From contig JAHEXI010000002.1 of assembly GCA_023252195.1 (NCBI GenBank), positions 310,001-374,000 on the forward strand: 64,000 nucleotides of DNA, read 5' to 3'. Source of the DNA: Pseudonocardiales bacterium. GTDB lineage: Bacteria; Actinomycetota; Actinomycetes; Mycobacteriales; Pseudonocardiaceae. The position numbers were made by a program, and so were the translations under genes. Positions 9,024-16,918 of this stretch are shown here, one piece after another (position 1 is the stretch's first letter; the number at the start of each line of letters is the position of its first letter). Under the pieces are notes generated by a model that worked only from the letters and a program-made list of their open reading frames with translations, made no database searches and was not told where the DNA came from.

Positions 9024-10177
9024 CCGTCACCGTCATCGGCCTGGACGGCGCGGCACTGCCACCCGGCGCGGCCGAAGCGCTGGCAGGTGCGCAGGTCGTG
9101 CTCGGCGCGCCGTATCAGCTCGCCACCGTGCCGGTGCCCACCAGCGCTCGGGTGCTCGGGCCAGCTGAGTTGGACGGCCTTTTCGACACCCCAACCGTGG
9201 TGCTGGCCAGCGGGGATCCCGGGTTCTTCGGCATAGTGCGGGCGCTGCGCAACCGCGGTCTGCGGCCCGTGGTGCTGCCGGCGCGGTCCAGCGTGACGCG
9301 GGCGTTCGCGCTGCTGGGCCGCTCCTGGGACGACGTCGCGGTAGTCTCAGCGCACGGCGACAGGTCGCTGCGACGTGTGCTCAACGTATGCCGGGCGCAC
9401 CCAGCGGTCGCGGTATTGACCGGTCCAGGAGCGAGCGCCCCGCAGATCGTCGCTGGGCTGTCCGGCTGGCGCCGCAGCGTGCTGGTCGCCGAGGACCTCG
9501 GCGGTCCCGGCGAGCGGGTCCGACGTTTCGATGGCGAGCAGGTGCGCGATCCGCATATCGTGTTATGCCTGGCCGACGAACACGCGGTTCCTGACCGGGG
9601 GTGGATCACCGGCGGTGACCCGGTGCCGCCCACGACCGGCTGGGCGCTGGACGAGACGGAGTTCTCACACCGCGATGGGATGATCACCAAGTCGGAGGTC
9701 CGGGCGCTGGCTCTGGCGCGGCTGGCCCCCGGGCCGGGTCGGCTGGTGTGGGATCTGGGGGCCGGGTCGGGCTCGGTCGGGGTGGAATGCGCCCGGCTCG
9801 GGGCTGCCGTGGTTGCTGTCGAGCGCGATCCCGCGCAGTGCGCCCGATTGATGGCCAACGCCAGCGCCCACCAGGTCGACGTCCGGCTGATCGAGGGACA
9901 AGCGCCGGCAGTGTTGGCGGGCCTACCCGAGCCCGACGCGGTGTTCGTCGGTGGGGGAGGGCCCGATGTGGTGCGCGCCGCGGCGAAGGCCTCGCCCCGC
10001 GTCGTGGTCGCGCTAGCCGCGCTGGACCGCCTGGCGCCCTGCCGCACGGCCCTGCGGCAAGCGGGCCACGAGGTGGATGGAGTCCAGCTTGCGGTGTCCC
10101 GGTTCGCGGAGCTGCCCGACGGGTCGGTGCGATTGGCTGCGACCAACCCGGTGCTGCTGCTGTGGGGCCGGCGGTGA
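9020..10177 (+). CDS. cobL: Precorrin-6Y C5,15-methyltransferase (decarboxylating), CbiE-CbiT fusion
   Basis: The 385-residue CobL joins a CbiE-like tetrapyrrole methylase (about 1-200; SGDPGFFGIVRAL and VSAHGDRS) to a CbiT-like Rossmann methyltransferase (about 210-385; MITKSEVRALALARL then the SAM-binding VWDLGAGSGSVGVE near 242). It methylates C5 and C15 and removes the acetate carboxyl of ring C. Length is normal for a fused CobL. GTG 9020 overlaps the cbiD stop, and its own stop overlaps the next GTG start, continuing the tightly coupled chain. Confidence 0.95.
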   Translation: MTVTVIGLDGAALPPGAAEALAGAQVVLGAPYQLATVPVPTSARVLGPAELDGLFDTPTVVLASGDPGFFGIVRALRNRGLRPVVLPARSSVTRAFALLGRSWDDVAVVSAHGDRSLRRVLNVCRAHPAVAVLTGPGASAPQIVAGLSGWRRSVLVAEDLGGPGERVRRFDGEQVRDPHIVLCLADEHAVPDRGWITGGDPVPPTTGWALDETEFSHRDGMITKSEVRALALARLAPGPGRLVWDLGAGSGSVGVECARLGAAVVAVERDPAQCARLMANASAHQVDVRLIEGQAPAVLAGLPEPDAVFVGGGGPDVVRAAAKASPRVVVALAALDRLAPCRTALRQAGHEVDGVQLAVSRFAELPDGSVRLAATNPVLLLWGRR

Positions 10178-10713
10178 CGGGCCTGGTCGTCGGGCTCGGC
10201 TCATCCCGGGGGGTTCGCGCGGCGGCCGTGTGGTCGGCGCTTCGATCGGCCGTGGTGGACCTCAGTGCAATCACCGCGTTCGGCACCATCGACCGGCGCC
10301 GCGACGAGCCCGGGCTGCTCGCGGTGATCCGGGAACACGGTGCACCGTTGCACTGCTACCCGGCCGCTGAGCTCGACGCCGTTGACGTGCCGCATCCCAG
10401 CGAGCCGGTCCGCAGCCACGTCGGCACCCACAGCGTCGCCGAAGCTGCTGCCCTACTCGCGGCTCACGACCTCGGCGGAGGATCACTGATCGTGCCGAAA
10501 CTGCGTGGCGAGCACGTCACCGTCGCGGTCGCCGCCCTGCATCCGCTGTCGATCAGTTCAGCGTGCACCGCTTGCGGGGCGTGTCTGCGCACCTGCCCGG
10601 AGTACGCCCTGCGGCCAGCCCCGCTTCGCCCGATGGTGATCGCGCCTCGCTGCACCTCGTGCGGCGAGTGCGTGGAGGTCTGCCCCACCGACGCGATCAC
10701 CCTGCGTGATTAG
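10174..10713 (+). CDS. CobE/CbiG C-terminal domain fused to a two-cluster ferredoxin
   Basis: The 179-residue protein starts with a CobE/CbiG_C domain (about 1-125; GLGSSRGVRAAAVWSAL, ITAFGTIDRRRDEPGLL, VGTHSVAEAAALLAA, IVPKLRGEHVTVAVA), found in corrin-ring synthesis. It ends with a bacterial ferredoxin having two CxxCxxCxxxC motifs (Cys131/134/137/141 and Cys160/163/166/170), enough for two [4Fe-4S] clusters. The N-terminal and central lactone-opening parts of a full CbiG are absent. The frame is open upstream, but GTG 10174 overlaps the cobL stop and begins just before the domain. The ferredoxin half might deliver electrons to a reductive or oxygen-dependent corrin step; that is inference. 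Confidence 0.88.
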   Translation: MTGLVVGLGSSRGVRAAAVWSALRSAVVDLSAITAFGTIDRRRDEPGLLAVIREHGAPLHCYPAAELDAVDVPHPSEPVRSHVGTHSVAEAAALLAAHDLGGGSLIVPKLRGEHVTVAVAALHPLSISSACTACGACLRTCPEYALRPAPLRPMVIAPRCTSCGECVEVCPTDAITLRD

Positions 10714-10719
10714 CGCGAA

Positions 10720-12000
10720 TCAGAACGGTGGTGGTTCTGGGTGTGGCCGGATGTCTGTGTAGAACTCGATACGGGGTGGCGCGCGGAAGTGATAAACCCG
10801 GCCGGTGGGACTGGTCCAGATGAATAGGCCGGGTTCGGGTTGGGACAGCGACCAACTGGTGTGGGTCTTGAGCCGGTGGTGGTGCCGGCACAGCGGGCCC
10901 AAATTGCCTGGTGCGGTGGGTCCACCTCGGTCGTGGGCAAGGGTGTGGTCGAGGTCGCAACGGTGGGCCGGTTGGCGGCAACCGGGAAAGCAGCAGGTCC
11001 GGTCCCGGGCCCGCACTGCGAGGTCGAGCAGCCGACGGGGCCGGTAGGCGACTGATAGGTCCTTGAGCTGCCCAGTTTCCTCGTCGATGAGGGCGGCCCG
11101 CCAGCGGCGGGCCGCGGCGGCGAGTTCGCGGGCCATCTCGGCGGGGATGGGGCCGTAGCCCGCGAGCTCACCGGGGTTGTCGGCGAGCCCGGCTAGGGTG
11201 GCGGCATCGAGATTGACCTGCACCTCGACCGTGGTCTGCTTCTCGCCGCGCACGTCGTGGCCGAGTAGCAGGTCGGTGAAGATATCGGCGCGCCGAGCAT
11301 CCATCCCGCGTGGATCGTCGGCATCCATGCCACGTGCGAGAGCGTCCAGCCTGGCGTAGGCGGCGGTCGCGTCGTCGGCGGGCAGCAGTGCCCACATCGC
11401 GCCCATGCCGTCGGGATGGGGATGGAGCTGGACGCGGCGGTCGTTTCGGGCGGCGCGGTGGCGGCGGTTGGCGGCACCAGGGTCGACAGCCAGCACCGAC
11501 CGGGATAGCGCGGCGCGGAGTTCGCCGACAGTCTGGGTGGCGGCCTTGGGAAGTACCCGGGACTGCACGGCGGCCGTGGCCGGCTCGTCCAGCACCTCGG
11601 TGGCCTCGCTGATCGCGCGCGCTTTCGGCAGGTCGATCGTCCCGGAATGCAATTCGGCCAGGGTGTCGGGCAGCTGCGTGCACAGCCGGGTGGCGAGGTC
11701 CAGCCGCGCGCCCGCGGTGCCGCGGGACAGATGCAGTACCGGGGCGACCTCGTCGGCGGTGAACTCATCCGAATCGGGGCCCACTTGAAGACTGGCGAAG
11801 CGGGCTAGCGCCCGGAACTGCTGGGCTTGGGCATGCGCCACCAGCCGTTCCCACGCCGCGGCGGTCTCCAGTGCGTCATCAGCATCCAGCCGACCCACAT
11901 CCAGGCTGGACAGCAGATCGGTGAGCAGGCCGGACGGTTCGAACTGTGACCAGGCCACACCGGGTAGCAGCCCGGGAGCCAGAGTGTCAGTATCGAACAT
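10720..12000 (-). CDS. DUF222 / HNH endonuclease protein (13E12-repeat family)
   Basis: A 426-residue protein of the actinobacterial 13E12-repeat family. An N-terminal DUF222 region (about 40-300; ARLDLATRLCTQLPDTLAEL, IDLPKARAISEATEVLD) precedes a C-terminal HNH nuclease (RDRTCCFPGCRQPAHRCDLDHTLAH split across about 330-360, then NLGPLCRHHHRLKTH). The longer open frame begins at 12225, but ATG 12000 (MFDTDTLAPGLLPG) gives the usual N-terminus. These genes are multicopy in mycobacteria and behave like mobile or homing-type elements; their role is not settled. The gene lies 6 bp from the CobE-ferredoxin stop in convergent orientation, beside several damaged genes. Confidence 0.9.
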   Translation of the reverse strand: MFDTDTLAPGLLPGVAWSQFEPSGLLTDLLSSLDVGRLDADDALETAAAWERLVAHAQAQQFRALARFASLQVGPDSDEFTADEVAPVLHLSRGTAGARLDLATRLCTQLPDTLAELHSGTIDLPKARAISEATEVLDEPATAAVQSRVLPKAATQTVGELRAALSRSVLAVDPGAANRRHRAARNDRRVQLHPHPDGMGAMWALLPADDATAAYARLDALARGMDADDPRGMDARRADIFTDLLLGHDVRGEKQTTVEVQVNLDAATLAGLADNPGELAGYGPIPAEMARELAAAARRWRAALIDEETGQLKDLSVAYRPRRLLDLAVRARDRTCCFPGCRQPAHRCDLDHTLAHDRGGPTAPGNLGPLCRHHHRLKTHTSWSLSQPEPGLFIWTSPTGRVYHFRAPPRIEFYTDIRPHPEPPPF

Positions 12001-12067
12001 GCGTTCGAGTCTAGCGCAACGGTCTGACACTGCAAGGCCAAGGACGTGTCGAGCACCGCGGCGCCGA

Positions 12068-12433
12068 AGCGCCGATCTCGGACAGCTCGACCAGCTGTGC
12101 ACGCCCGACATGGTCAACCACGCGTTGGCCCCCACGCGACCCGCCGGTCTGGAGGGCACGCGAGAGTTCCTAGCCACGGCCGGCAGGAAGCTAAGTAGCG
12201 ACCGATGGCAAGACGTCGTTGTCATCGCAGAGAACGATCTCGTGGTGCAGCACGGGGTGCGCTGCGGCCACTGGCCAGGAGGAACCTTCCTCGGCGTGCA
12301 GGTACCCGAGGGTCCCTATGCCAGGGAAGTCGTGTTCATCTACCGCCTCGTCGACGGACGCATAGCCGAGCGCTGGGCGGTCCGGGACGACCTTGGCATG
12401 ATGCGCCAGCTCGGCGCCCTTCAGTTCGAGTGA
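12068..12433 (+). pseudogene. SnoaL-like (NTF2-fold) ester cyclase-type gene, 5' truncated
   Basis: Similarity to SnoaL-like ester cyclase proteins starts abruptly near 12068 (DLGQLDQLCTPDMVNHALAP) and runs to the stop (GGTFLGVQVPEGPYAREVVF, YRLVDGRIAERWAVRDDLGM). The first helix and first strand expected in this small NTF2-like fold (about 20 residues) are missing. Upstream codons read as low-complexity Arg-rich sequence antisense to the DUF222 promoter region. The only ATG inside the similarity is at 12110 (MVNHAL), so a functional protein is unlikely. The break lies about 70 bp from the DUF222 start, suggesting that the insertion or rearrangement removed the 5' end. Confidence 0.55.
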
Positions 12434-12447
12434 CTCGCCGCGAGCCT

Positions 12448-13301
12448 TCAAACTCGGCGGGTGACTCGATGCTGCTCGGTGGCATCAAGGGTCTGGGCAA
12501 GCAAGACGGCGATGGTCATGGGTCCGACCCCGCCGGGGACAGGCGTGATGAGTGCGGCGCGGTGGGCAGCGGCCTTGAAGGCAACGTCGCCGATGTTGCC
12601 TGGGTGGTAGCCAGCGTCGATCACCACGGCCCCAGACTTGATCCACTCGCCCCGGATCAACTCCACCCGCCCGGCGGCAGCCACGAGGATGTCCGCCTCG
12701 CCGACGTGGGCCGCCAGGTCGTGGGTGCGTGAGTGGCAGTAGGTGACCGTCGCGTCGCGGGCGAGCAGTAGCGTCCCCATTGGCCTGCCGAGAATGGCGC
12801 TTCGCCCTACTACCACGGCACGCCTGCCGCGCAGCACCACCTGGTAGGCCTCGAGTAGCCGCATGATCCCGCCCGGCGTGCACGAACTGAAACCCGACTC
12901 GCCAAAGCCATCGACGCGAAGGAAGCGTTTGTGACGCCATCGACGTCCTTGGTGGGGTCGATGGCGTCGAATGCTGCTCGCTCATCGACATGCGCTGGCA
13001 CGGGGTGCTGCAGCAGAATTCCATTCACCCCGTCGTCGGCGGAAAGTTCGCGCAGCGTGCGAACCAGCTGATCTGTGGTCGTCGCGGCGTCGAGATTTAT
13101 CCGGCGGGACTCGATGCCTACCTCGCGACAACGGTTGAGCTTCATGCGCACGTAGGTGTGCGAGGCGGGATCATCGCCAACCAGGACGGTCGCCAGGCAC
13201 GGCCAGCGTCCTTGCCGAGCGTGAAATTGGGCGGCACGCTGCGCTGTGTGCCGCAGTAGCTGTGCGGCCAGCGCTCGGCCATCCATAAGCGTGGCGGTCA
13301 T
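12448..13301 (-). pseudogene. folD: folD-like methylenetetrahydrofolate dehydrogenase/cyclohydrolase, one frameshift
   Basis: The N-terminal part (MTATLMDGRALAAQLLRHTA, VGDDPASHTYVRMKLNRC with the family Lys, [24 protein letters not shown]) is in one frame from ATG 13301. The C-terminal part ([60 protein letters not shown]) is in another. Restoring one G near 12901-12903 gives [20 protein letters not shown], the expected join, so a single-base loss splits the gene. FolD interconverts methylene-, methenyl- and formyl-tetrahydrofolate. Everything else looks intact, so this is either a recent pseudogene or an assembly error. A ZTP riboswitch lies just upstream. Confidence 0.85.
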
Positions 13302-13322
13302 GGGTGTGCTCCTCGCTCGAAG

Positions 13323-13409
13323 GTGAGAAGCACCCAGGCGGACGATGCTCCAGCAGAAGCGCTCCCCGGTGGTCACCCACCCACGCCAGTCACGTATCGC
13401 GACCCTACC
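13323..13409 (-). promoter_or_regulatory. ZTP (pfl) riboswitch upstream of folD
   Basis: Read on the minus strand, the leader contains, in order, GGGTCGCGATACGTGACTGG, then GCG, ACCACCGGGGAGCG, a variable hairpin, and CGTCCGCCTGGGTGC. These match the conserved blocks of the pfl/ZTP aptamer (GGGUCGnGACUGGCG, ACCGGGGAGCG and CCGCCUGGGC). ZTP riboswitches sense ZMP/ZTP, which build up when 10-formyl-tetrahydrofolate is short, and commonly precede folD, as here: the aptamer ends about 20 bp before ATG 13301. A covariance-model search would confirm it. Confidence 0.82.
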
Positions 13410-13468
13410 AACGACGACGGTGCCGTTTCGTCGACGTCACCGCCGGGCGCAGCGTTGGCCCGGTCGGG

Positions 13469-13732
13469 CTACAGGAGGTAGCCGCGGGTGATGCCTTTCA
13501 TCCTTCGACGCGCGGCGGCTACGCCCAGCTGGCCACACTCGTTGCACCGCCGACCTTGCAGTGGCTGACTAACGCCTTCGTCCTCGACGAAGAGCGCCAG
13601 AGGTGAAACTCCCTCGGGCACGGCAGGGACGGATACGAAGACCCATTCGCCCGCGCGCAGCTCTGGGCGCATGCTCCGGAGCAGCGCATCGAGATCTCGT
13701 TCTCCCTGGGGCGGCTGGTGTCCCGACGTCAT
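13469..13732 (-). CDS. ACT-domain protein fragment, C-terminus lost
   Basis: From ATG 13732, which overlaps the CbiX-CbiO stop as ATGA, the first 50 residues match the start of a small actinobacterial ACT-domain protein (DLDALLRSMRPELRAGEWVF, VSVPAVPEGVSPLALFVEDEG). After EDEGV the sequence changes to an unrelated Arg/Cys-rich tail (RRCNECGQLGVAAARRRMKG) and stops at 87 residues, whereas the family usually continues through a complete ACT fold to about 130 residues. This looks like a 3' truncation joined to foreign sequence. It is the last member of the coupled minus-strand cobalamin chain. Function is unknown; it may be a pseudogene. Confidence 0.6.
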   Translation of the reverse strand: MTSGHQPPQGERDLDALLRSMRPELRAGEWVFVSVPAVPEGVSPLALFVEDEGVSQPLQGRRCNECGQLGVAAARRRMKGITRGYLL

Positions 13733-15444
13733 GCGCCCAGCGGGTTGAAGCCGGCGGGGAGCTCCAGCCGGTGGGCGCTCATGAACCCGGTGTCGGCGAG
13801 CAATTCGCGGGTGGGCCCGTCGCCGACGATCTGCCCGTGGTCGATCACCAGCGCGCGCGGGCACAGCTCCAGCGCGTAGGGCAGATCGTGGGTGACCAGC
13901 AGCGTCGTCATGCCCAGCCGCTTGATCAGATCAGCGAACTCCCGCCGGGCCGCCGGGTCGAGGTTGGCGGTGGGTTCGTCGAGCACGAGCACCTCCGGAT
14001 GCATCGCCAGCACGGTGGCCACCGCAGCGCGCCGCCGCTCGCCCAGCGACAGCCGATGCGGTGGCCGGTCGGCGGCATCGGTCAGACCGACATAGGACAG
14101 CGCCTCGGTGACCCGCGCCTGCAGCGCGGCACCGGACAGTCCCAGATGAGCGGGCCCGAACGCCACGTCGCGCCCCACGGTGGGGCTGAACAGCTGGTCA
14201 TCGGGATCTTGGAAGACCACACCGACCCGCCTGCGGACGTCTGTCAAGGTGCGGCGACCTACTTCAACGCCGCCGATGAACACCGACCCAGCCGATGGCG
14301 TGAGCACCCCGTTGAGCTGCAGCACCAGTGACGTCTTGCCGGCACCGTTGGGGCCGAGCAGCGCGACCCGCTCGCCGGGTTCGACGCGCATCGAAACCCC
14401 GGACAGGGCTTGGCGCCCGTCCGGGTAGGAGAAGTCGAGATTCCGCACTTCGATCGTGGGGTGCTCGCCTGCGGGTGAAGAAACGGTGAATCGGCCGCGA
14501 CGGATCTGCGGTGCCGGGGCGGGTGCGCGGGTGGCCCGACGAGCTCGCCGAGAGCCTCGAGCCGGGCCGTCGCCGTGCGGGCTCAGCGAGATCGGTGTGC
14601 CGACCTTGGACTCATATCCGGGCAGTTGGACCCGGTAGGCGCACAGGTCACAGTTCATCCGGACGTCCCCGGCCCGTGCTTCCCGGTACCGTTCCAGGAC
14701 CAGCCGGGCCAGCCGAGGATCGGGGCCCAAGTGGCCAGCGTCGCGGACCTCGACCTCGGGGTGCTCCTGCGCCCAGGCGGCCGCTTCGCTGTAGATCCGG
14801 TTGCGCAGTATCCCGGAGAACAGGAAGAAGGGCGCGACCACCGCGGTCCCGGTGCCGAGCAGCCGCAGCCGCTCCAACGCCTCGGGGACCGACGGGGTGG
14901 CGACCGAGACGAACCCCGGCTCGACGGTACCCAGACCGCGCCCATCGGCGAGCAACCGGCTGACCTTCCACAGGTCTGCGCAGGCGTCCGGATCGCTGCA
15001 CCCTCGCCCGATCAGCGCTACCCCGAGCTTCTCCGGGTCGGCGTCACCAGCCGCGTCCCGGACCCGATCCGCGGTGATCTCCAGGATGCCCGGCTCGATA
15101 CCCAGATCGCGGGCCAGCCGGAACTGCACGTCGGGGTGCCTGGCCCGGGCCCGGGCCAATGCTGCGGGACCGTCGTTCTTCAAGTGCCCGGCGGCCAGCA
15201 ACACCAGCGGCACGCTGACGATCTCGGTGGCGCCGCGCGCGACCAGGTCGTCGATGGCCTCATCGACGGTGGGCGCGGCCAGCTCGATGAAACCGAACCC
15301 GGTCAGCAGATCCCCTGCGGCGGCGCGGATGGTGCTGGCCAACGCCCAGTACTCGTCGACCCCGTCGGCGTCCCGACTGCCGTGACCCACCACCAGCATC
15401 GCTGGCCTGCTGGCTCGACCCTGCGAGTAGGTCTCGCGGGTCAT
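13729..15444 (-). CDS. Fusion of sirohydrochlorin cobaltochelatase (CbiX) and cobalt ABC transporter ATPase (CbiO)
   Basis: One uninterrupted 571-residue frame carries two activities. Residues 1-280 are CbiX, which inserts cobalt into sirohydrochlorin (LVVGHGSRDADGVDEYW, LLAAGHLKNDGPAAL, PFFLFSGILRNRI and the CbiX tail MNCDLCAYRVQLPGYESKVG at 263-282). A basic Ala/Pro-rich linker of about 45 residues follows. Residues 331-571 are CbiO, the ATPase of a cobalt ECF importer (GPNGAGKTS, QDPDDQLFSPTVG, LSLGERRRAAVATVLA, LVLDEPTANLDP). No stop and no suitable start codon lies in the linker; the first CbiO residues are preceded by GTT. ATG 15444 overlaps the cbiQ stop. The fusion would place cobalt import and insertion on one polypeptide. 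Confidence 0.88.
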   Translation of the reverse strand: MTRETYSQGRASRPAMLVVGHGSRDADGVDEYWALASTIRAAAGDLLTGFGFIELAAPTVDEAIDDLVARGATEIVSVPLVLLAAGHLKNDGPAALARARARHPDVQFRLARDLGIEPGILEITADRVRDAAGDADPEKLGVALIGRGCSDPDACADLWKVSRLLADGRGLGTVEPGFVSVATPSVPEALERLRLLGTGTAVVAPFFLFSGILRNRIYSEAAAWAQEHPEVEVRDAGHLGPDPRLARLVLERYREARAGDVRMNCDLCAYRVQLPGYESKVGTPISLSPHGDGPARGSRRARRATRAPAPAPQIRRGRFTVSSPAGEHPTIEVRNLDFSYPDGRQALSGVSMRVEPGERVALLGPNGAGKTSLVLQLNGVLTPSAGSVFIGGVEVGRRTLTDVRRRVGVVFQDPDDQLFSPTVGRDVAFGPAHLGLSGAALQARVTEALSYVGLTDAADRPPHRLSLGERRRAAVATVLAMHPEVLVLDEPTANLDPAARREFADLIKRLGMTTLLVTHDLPYALELCPRALVIDHGQIVGDGPTRELLADTGFMSAHRLELPAGFNPLGA

Positions 15445-16193
15445 GCCAGCGCCGTACCGATCGCGGCCAGCGCGGGCACCGTCAGTGCAGCTCCCCACGC
15501 CAGCCGAGACGCCGGGGCGCCGGTCAGTGCGGCCGGCAAGGCGCCGGTGTACCCGCGTGAAGCCATCGCCATATAGACCCGCTCGCCGCGCTCGAAGGAG
15601 CGGACGACAAGTGCGCCGAGGCCGGCCGTCATGTCGCGGACCTGCCAGAGCCAGCGCGGGTTGCCCCCCCGGCACAGTGCGGCGGTACGCATCCGGGCCC
15701 ACTCGGCCACCAGCACCTCGGTGTAGCGCACCATGAAGGCCGCCACCGCGGTGAATACCCGCGGCAGCCGCAACCGCTCCAACCCGGTGATGATCTCCGG
15801 TAGCGGCGTGGTCGCGGCCAGGATGCCCGTGGCGAGCAGCCCGAACGTCGCCTTGAGCGTGATGGTCGCCGCGGCGTGCAGCCCGGGCACCGACAGTGCG
15901 ATCCCGAGCACCGTCTGGTGCGGCGGGCCGCCGAGAACTGGCAGCGCCGTCACGAACAGCACGAACGGCACCTCCACCAGCAGCCGGCGCCCCAAAATCA
16001 GCGGGGGCAGCCGGGCCAACGCGGCGACCCCGGCGAGCAGCAGCAGATACCACAGGTAGGGCCAGTACACGCCCCGCGCAGTGGCGGCGACGGCGAGCAC
16101 GAACAGTGCGGTAGCGGCCACCTTGCACTGCGGCGCCAGCCGGTGCACCGGGGTGTCGGCGGGAACCAGCAGGGCGGCGTGGGTGGCACTCAC
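15441..16193 (-). CDS. cbiQ: Cobalt ECF transporter transmembrane component
   Basis: The 250-residue membrane protein is the T component of the cobalt energy-coupling-factor importer. It has several hydrophobic helices (for example ATALFVLAVAATARGVYW, YLLLLAGVAALA, LLVEVPFVLFVTALPVL) and the coupling regions LERLRLPRVFTAVAAFMVRY and RGERVYMAMASRGYTG that contact the ATPase. It lies between cobA and the CbiX-CbiO fusion with ATGA overlaps on both sides. The substrate-binding CbiM/CbiN components are not in this window, so a partner must be elsewhere. Confidence 0.92.
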   Translation of the reverse strand: MSATHAALLVPADTPVHRLAPQCKVAATALFVLAVAATARGVYWPYLWYLLLLAGVAALARLPPLILGRRLLVEVPFVLFVTALPVLGGPPHQTVLGIALSVPGLHAAATITLKATFGLLATGILAATTPLPEIITGLERLRLPRVFTAVAAFMVRYTEVLVAEWARMRTAALCRGGNPRWLWQVRDMTAGLGALVVRSFERGERVYMAMASRGYTGALPAALTGAPASRLAWGAALTVPALAAIGTALA

Positions 16194-16918
16194 TGAGGCT
16201 CCGGCTGAGGATATGCACAGCCCGCCGTGACGTCCAAAGCCGCCACTTGGCCGATCACCACGGTCAGCGGGGCGGGCAGCCGTGCCGACGGCGGCTGGGC
16301 CAGGGTGCCGCGGACGGTGCGCTGGTGCGGACGGTTGGCGGCGCTGATGGCGGCAACCGGGGTGTCTGGCGGCATCCCGCCCGTGAGCAGAGCGGCGACC
16401 ACCCGGCGCAGCGCCGCCCGTCCGGTGAGCAGCACCACGGTGCCACCCAGCTGGGCCACCGCGGCCCAGTTCACCTCGTCGACATCGTCGTTGCCGGCGA
16501 CCACGGTGAGCGTGCGGGACAGTTGGCGCACCATCACCGGGATCCCGGCCGCTGCCGGCGCCGCCACCGCGGCGGACACCCCGGGTACAACGTCGACCTC
16601 CACCCCGGCGTGGGCCAGCGCCACCGCCTCTTCGCCGCCGCGGGACACCACGAACGGGTCACCCGCCTTCAAACGCACCACGCACGCCCCGGTGCGACCG
16701 AGAGTGACGAGCAGTGCGTTGATCTCATGCTGTGGTGGGGCCGGGATGGCGCCCTGCTTGCCGACGCAGTGCCGGGTGGCAACCGGGGCCAGCGCCACGA
16801 TCTCGGCCATCGAAGGGCGGTCGTAGACGACGTGCTCGGCTCGGGCTAGCAGCGCCGCACCGCGCCGGGTGACCAGCTCGGGGTCGCCGGGTCCGGCACC
16901 CACCAGATGGACGGTCAC
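16190..16918 (-). CDS. cobA: Uroporphyrinogen-III C-methyltransferase
   Basis: The 242-residue single-domain SUMT methylates uroporphyrinogen III at C2 and C7 to make precorrin-2, the entry step to cobalamin. Motifs include [19 protein letters not shown], the loop VRLKAGDPFVVSRGGEE, VPGVSAAVAAPAAAGIPV and a C-terminal LTVVIGQVAALDV. A second SUMT is present as the C-terminal half of cysG (20115-21326), so this copy is probably the cobalamin-dedicated one. Its start overlaps the cobJ stop and its stop overlaps the cbiQ start. Confidence 0.94.
   Translation of the reverse strand: MTVHLVGAGPGDPELVTRRGAALLARAEHVVYDRPSMAEIVALAPVATRHCVGKQGAIPAPPQHEINALLVTLGRTGACVVRLKAGDPFVVSRGGEEAVALAHAGVEVDVVPGVSAAVAAPAAAGIPVMVRQLSRTLTVVAGNDDVDEVNWAAVAQLGGTVVLLTGRAALRRVVAALLTGGMPPDTPVAAISAANRPHQRTVRGTLAQPPSARLPAPLTVVIGQVAALDVTAGCAYPQPEPQ

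Noticed and set aside
15445-16218. Upstream 258 codons of the long open frame that ends in CbiX-CbiO
   Set aside because: They are an Arg/Gly-rich shadow of cbiQ in another frame; the real start is ATG 15444, coupled to cbiQ.
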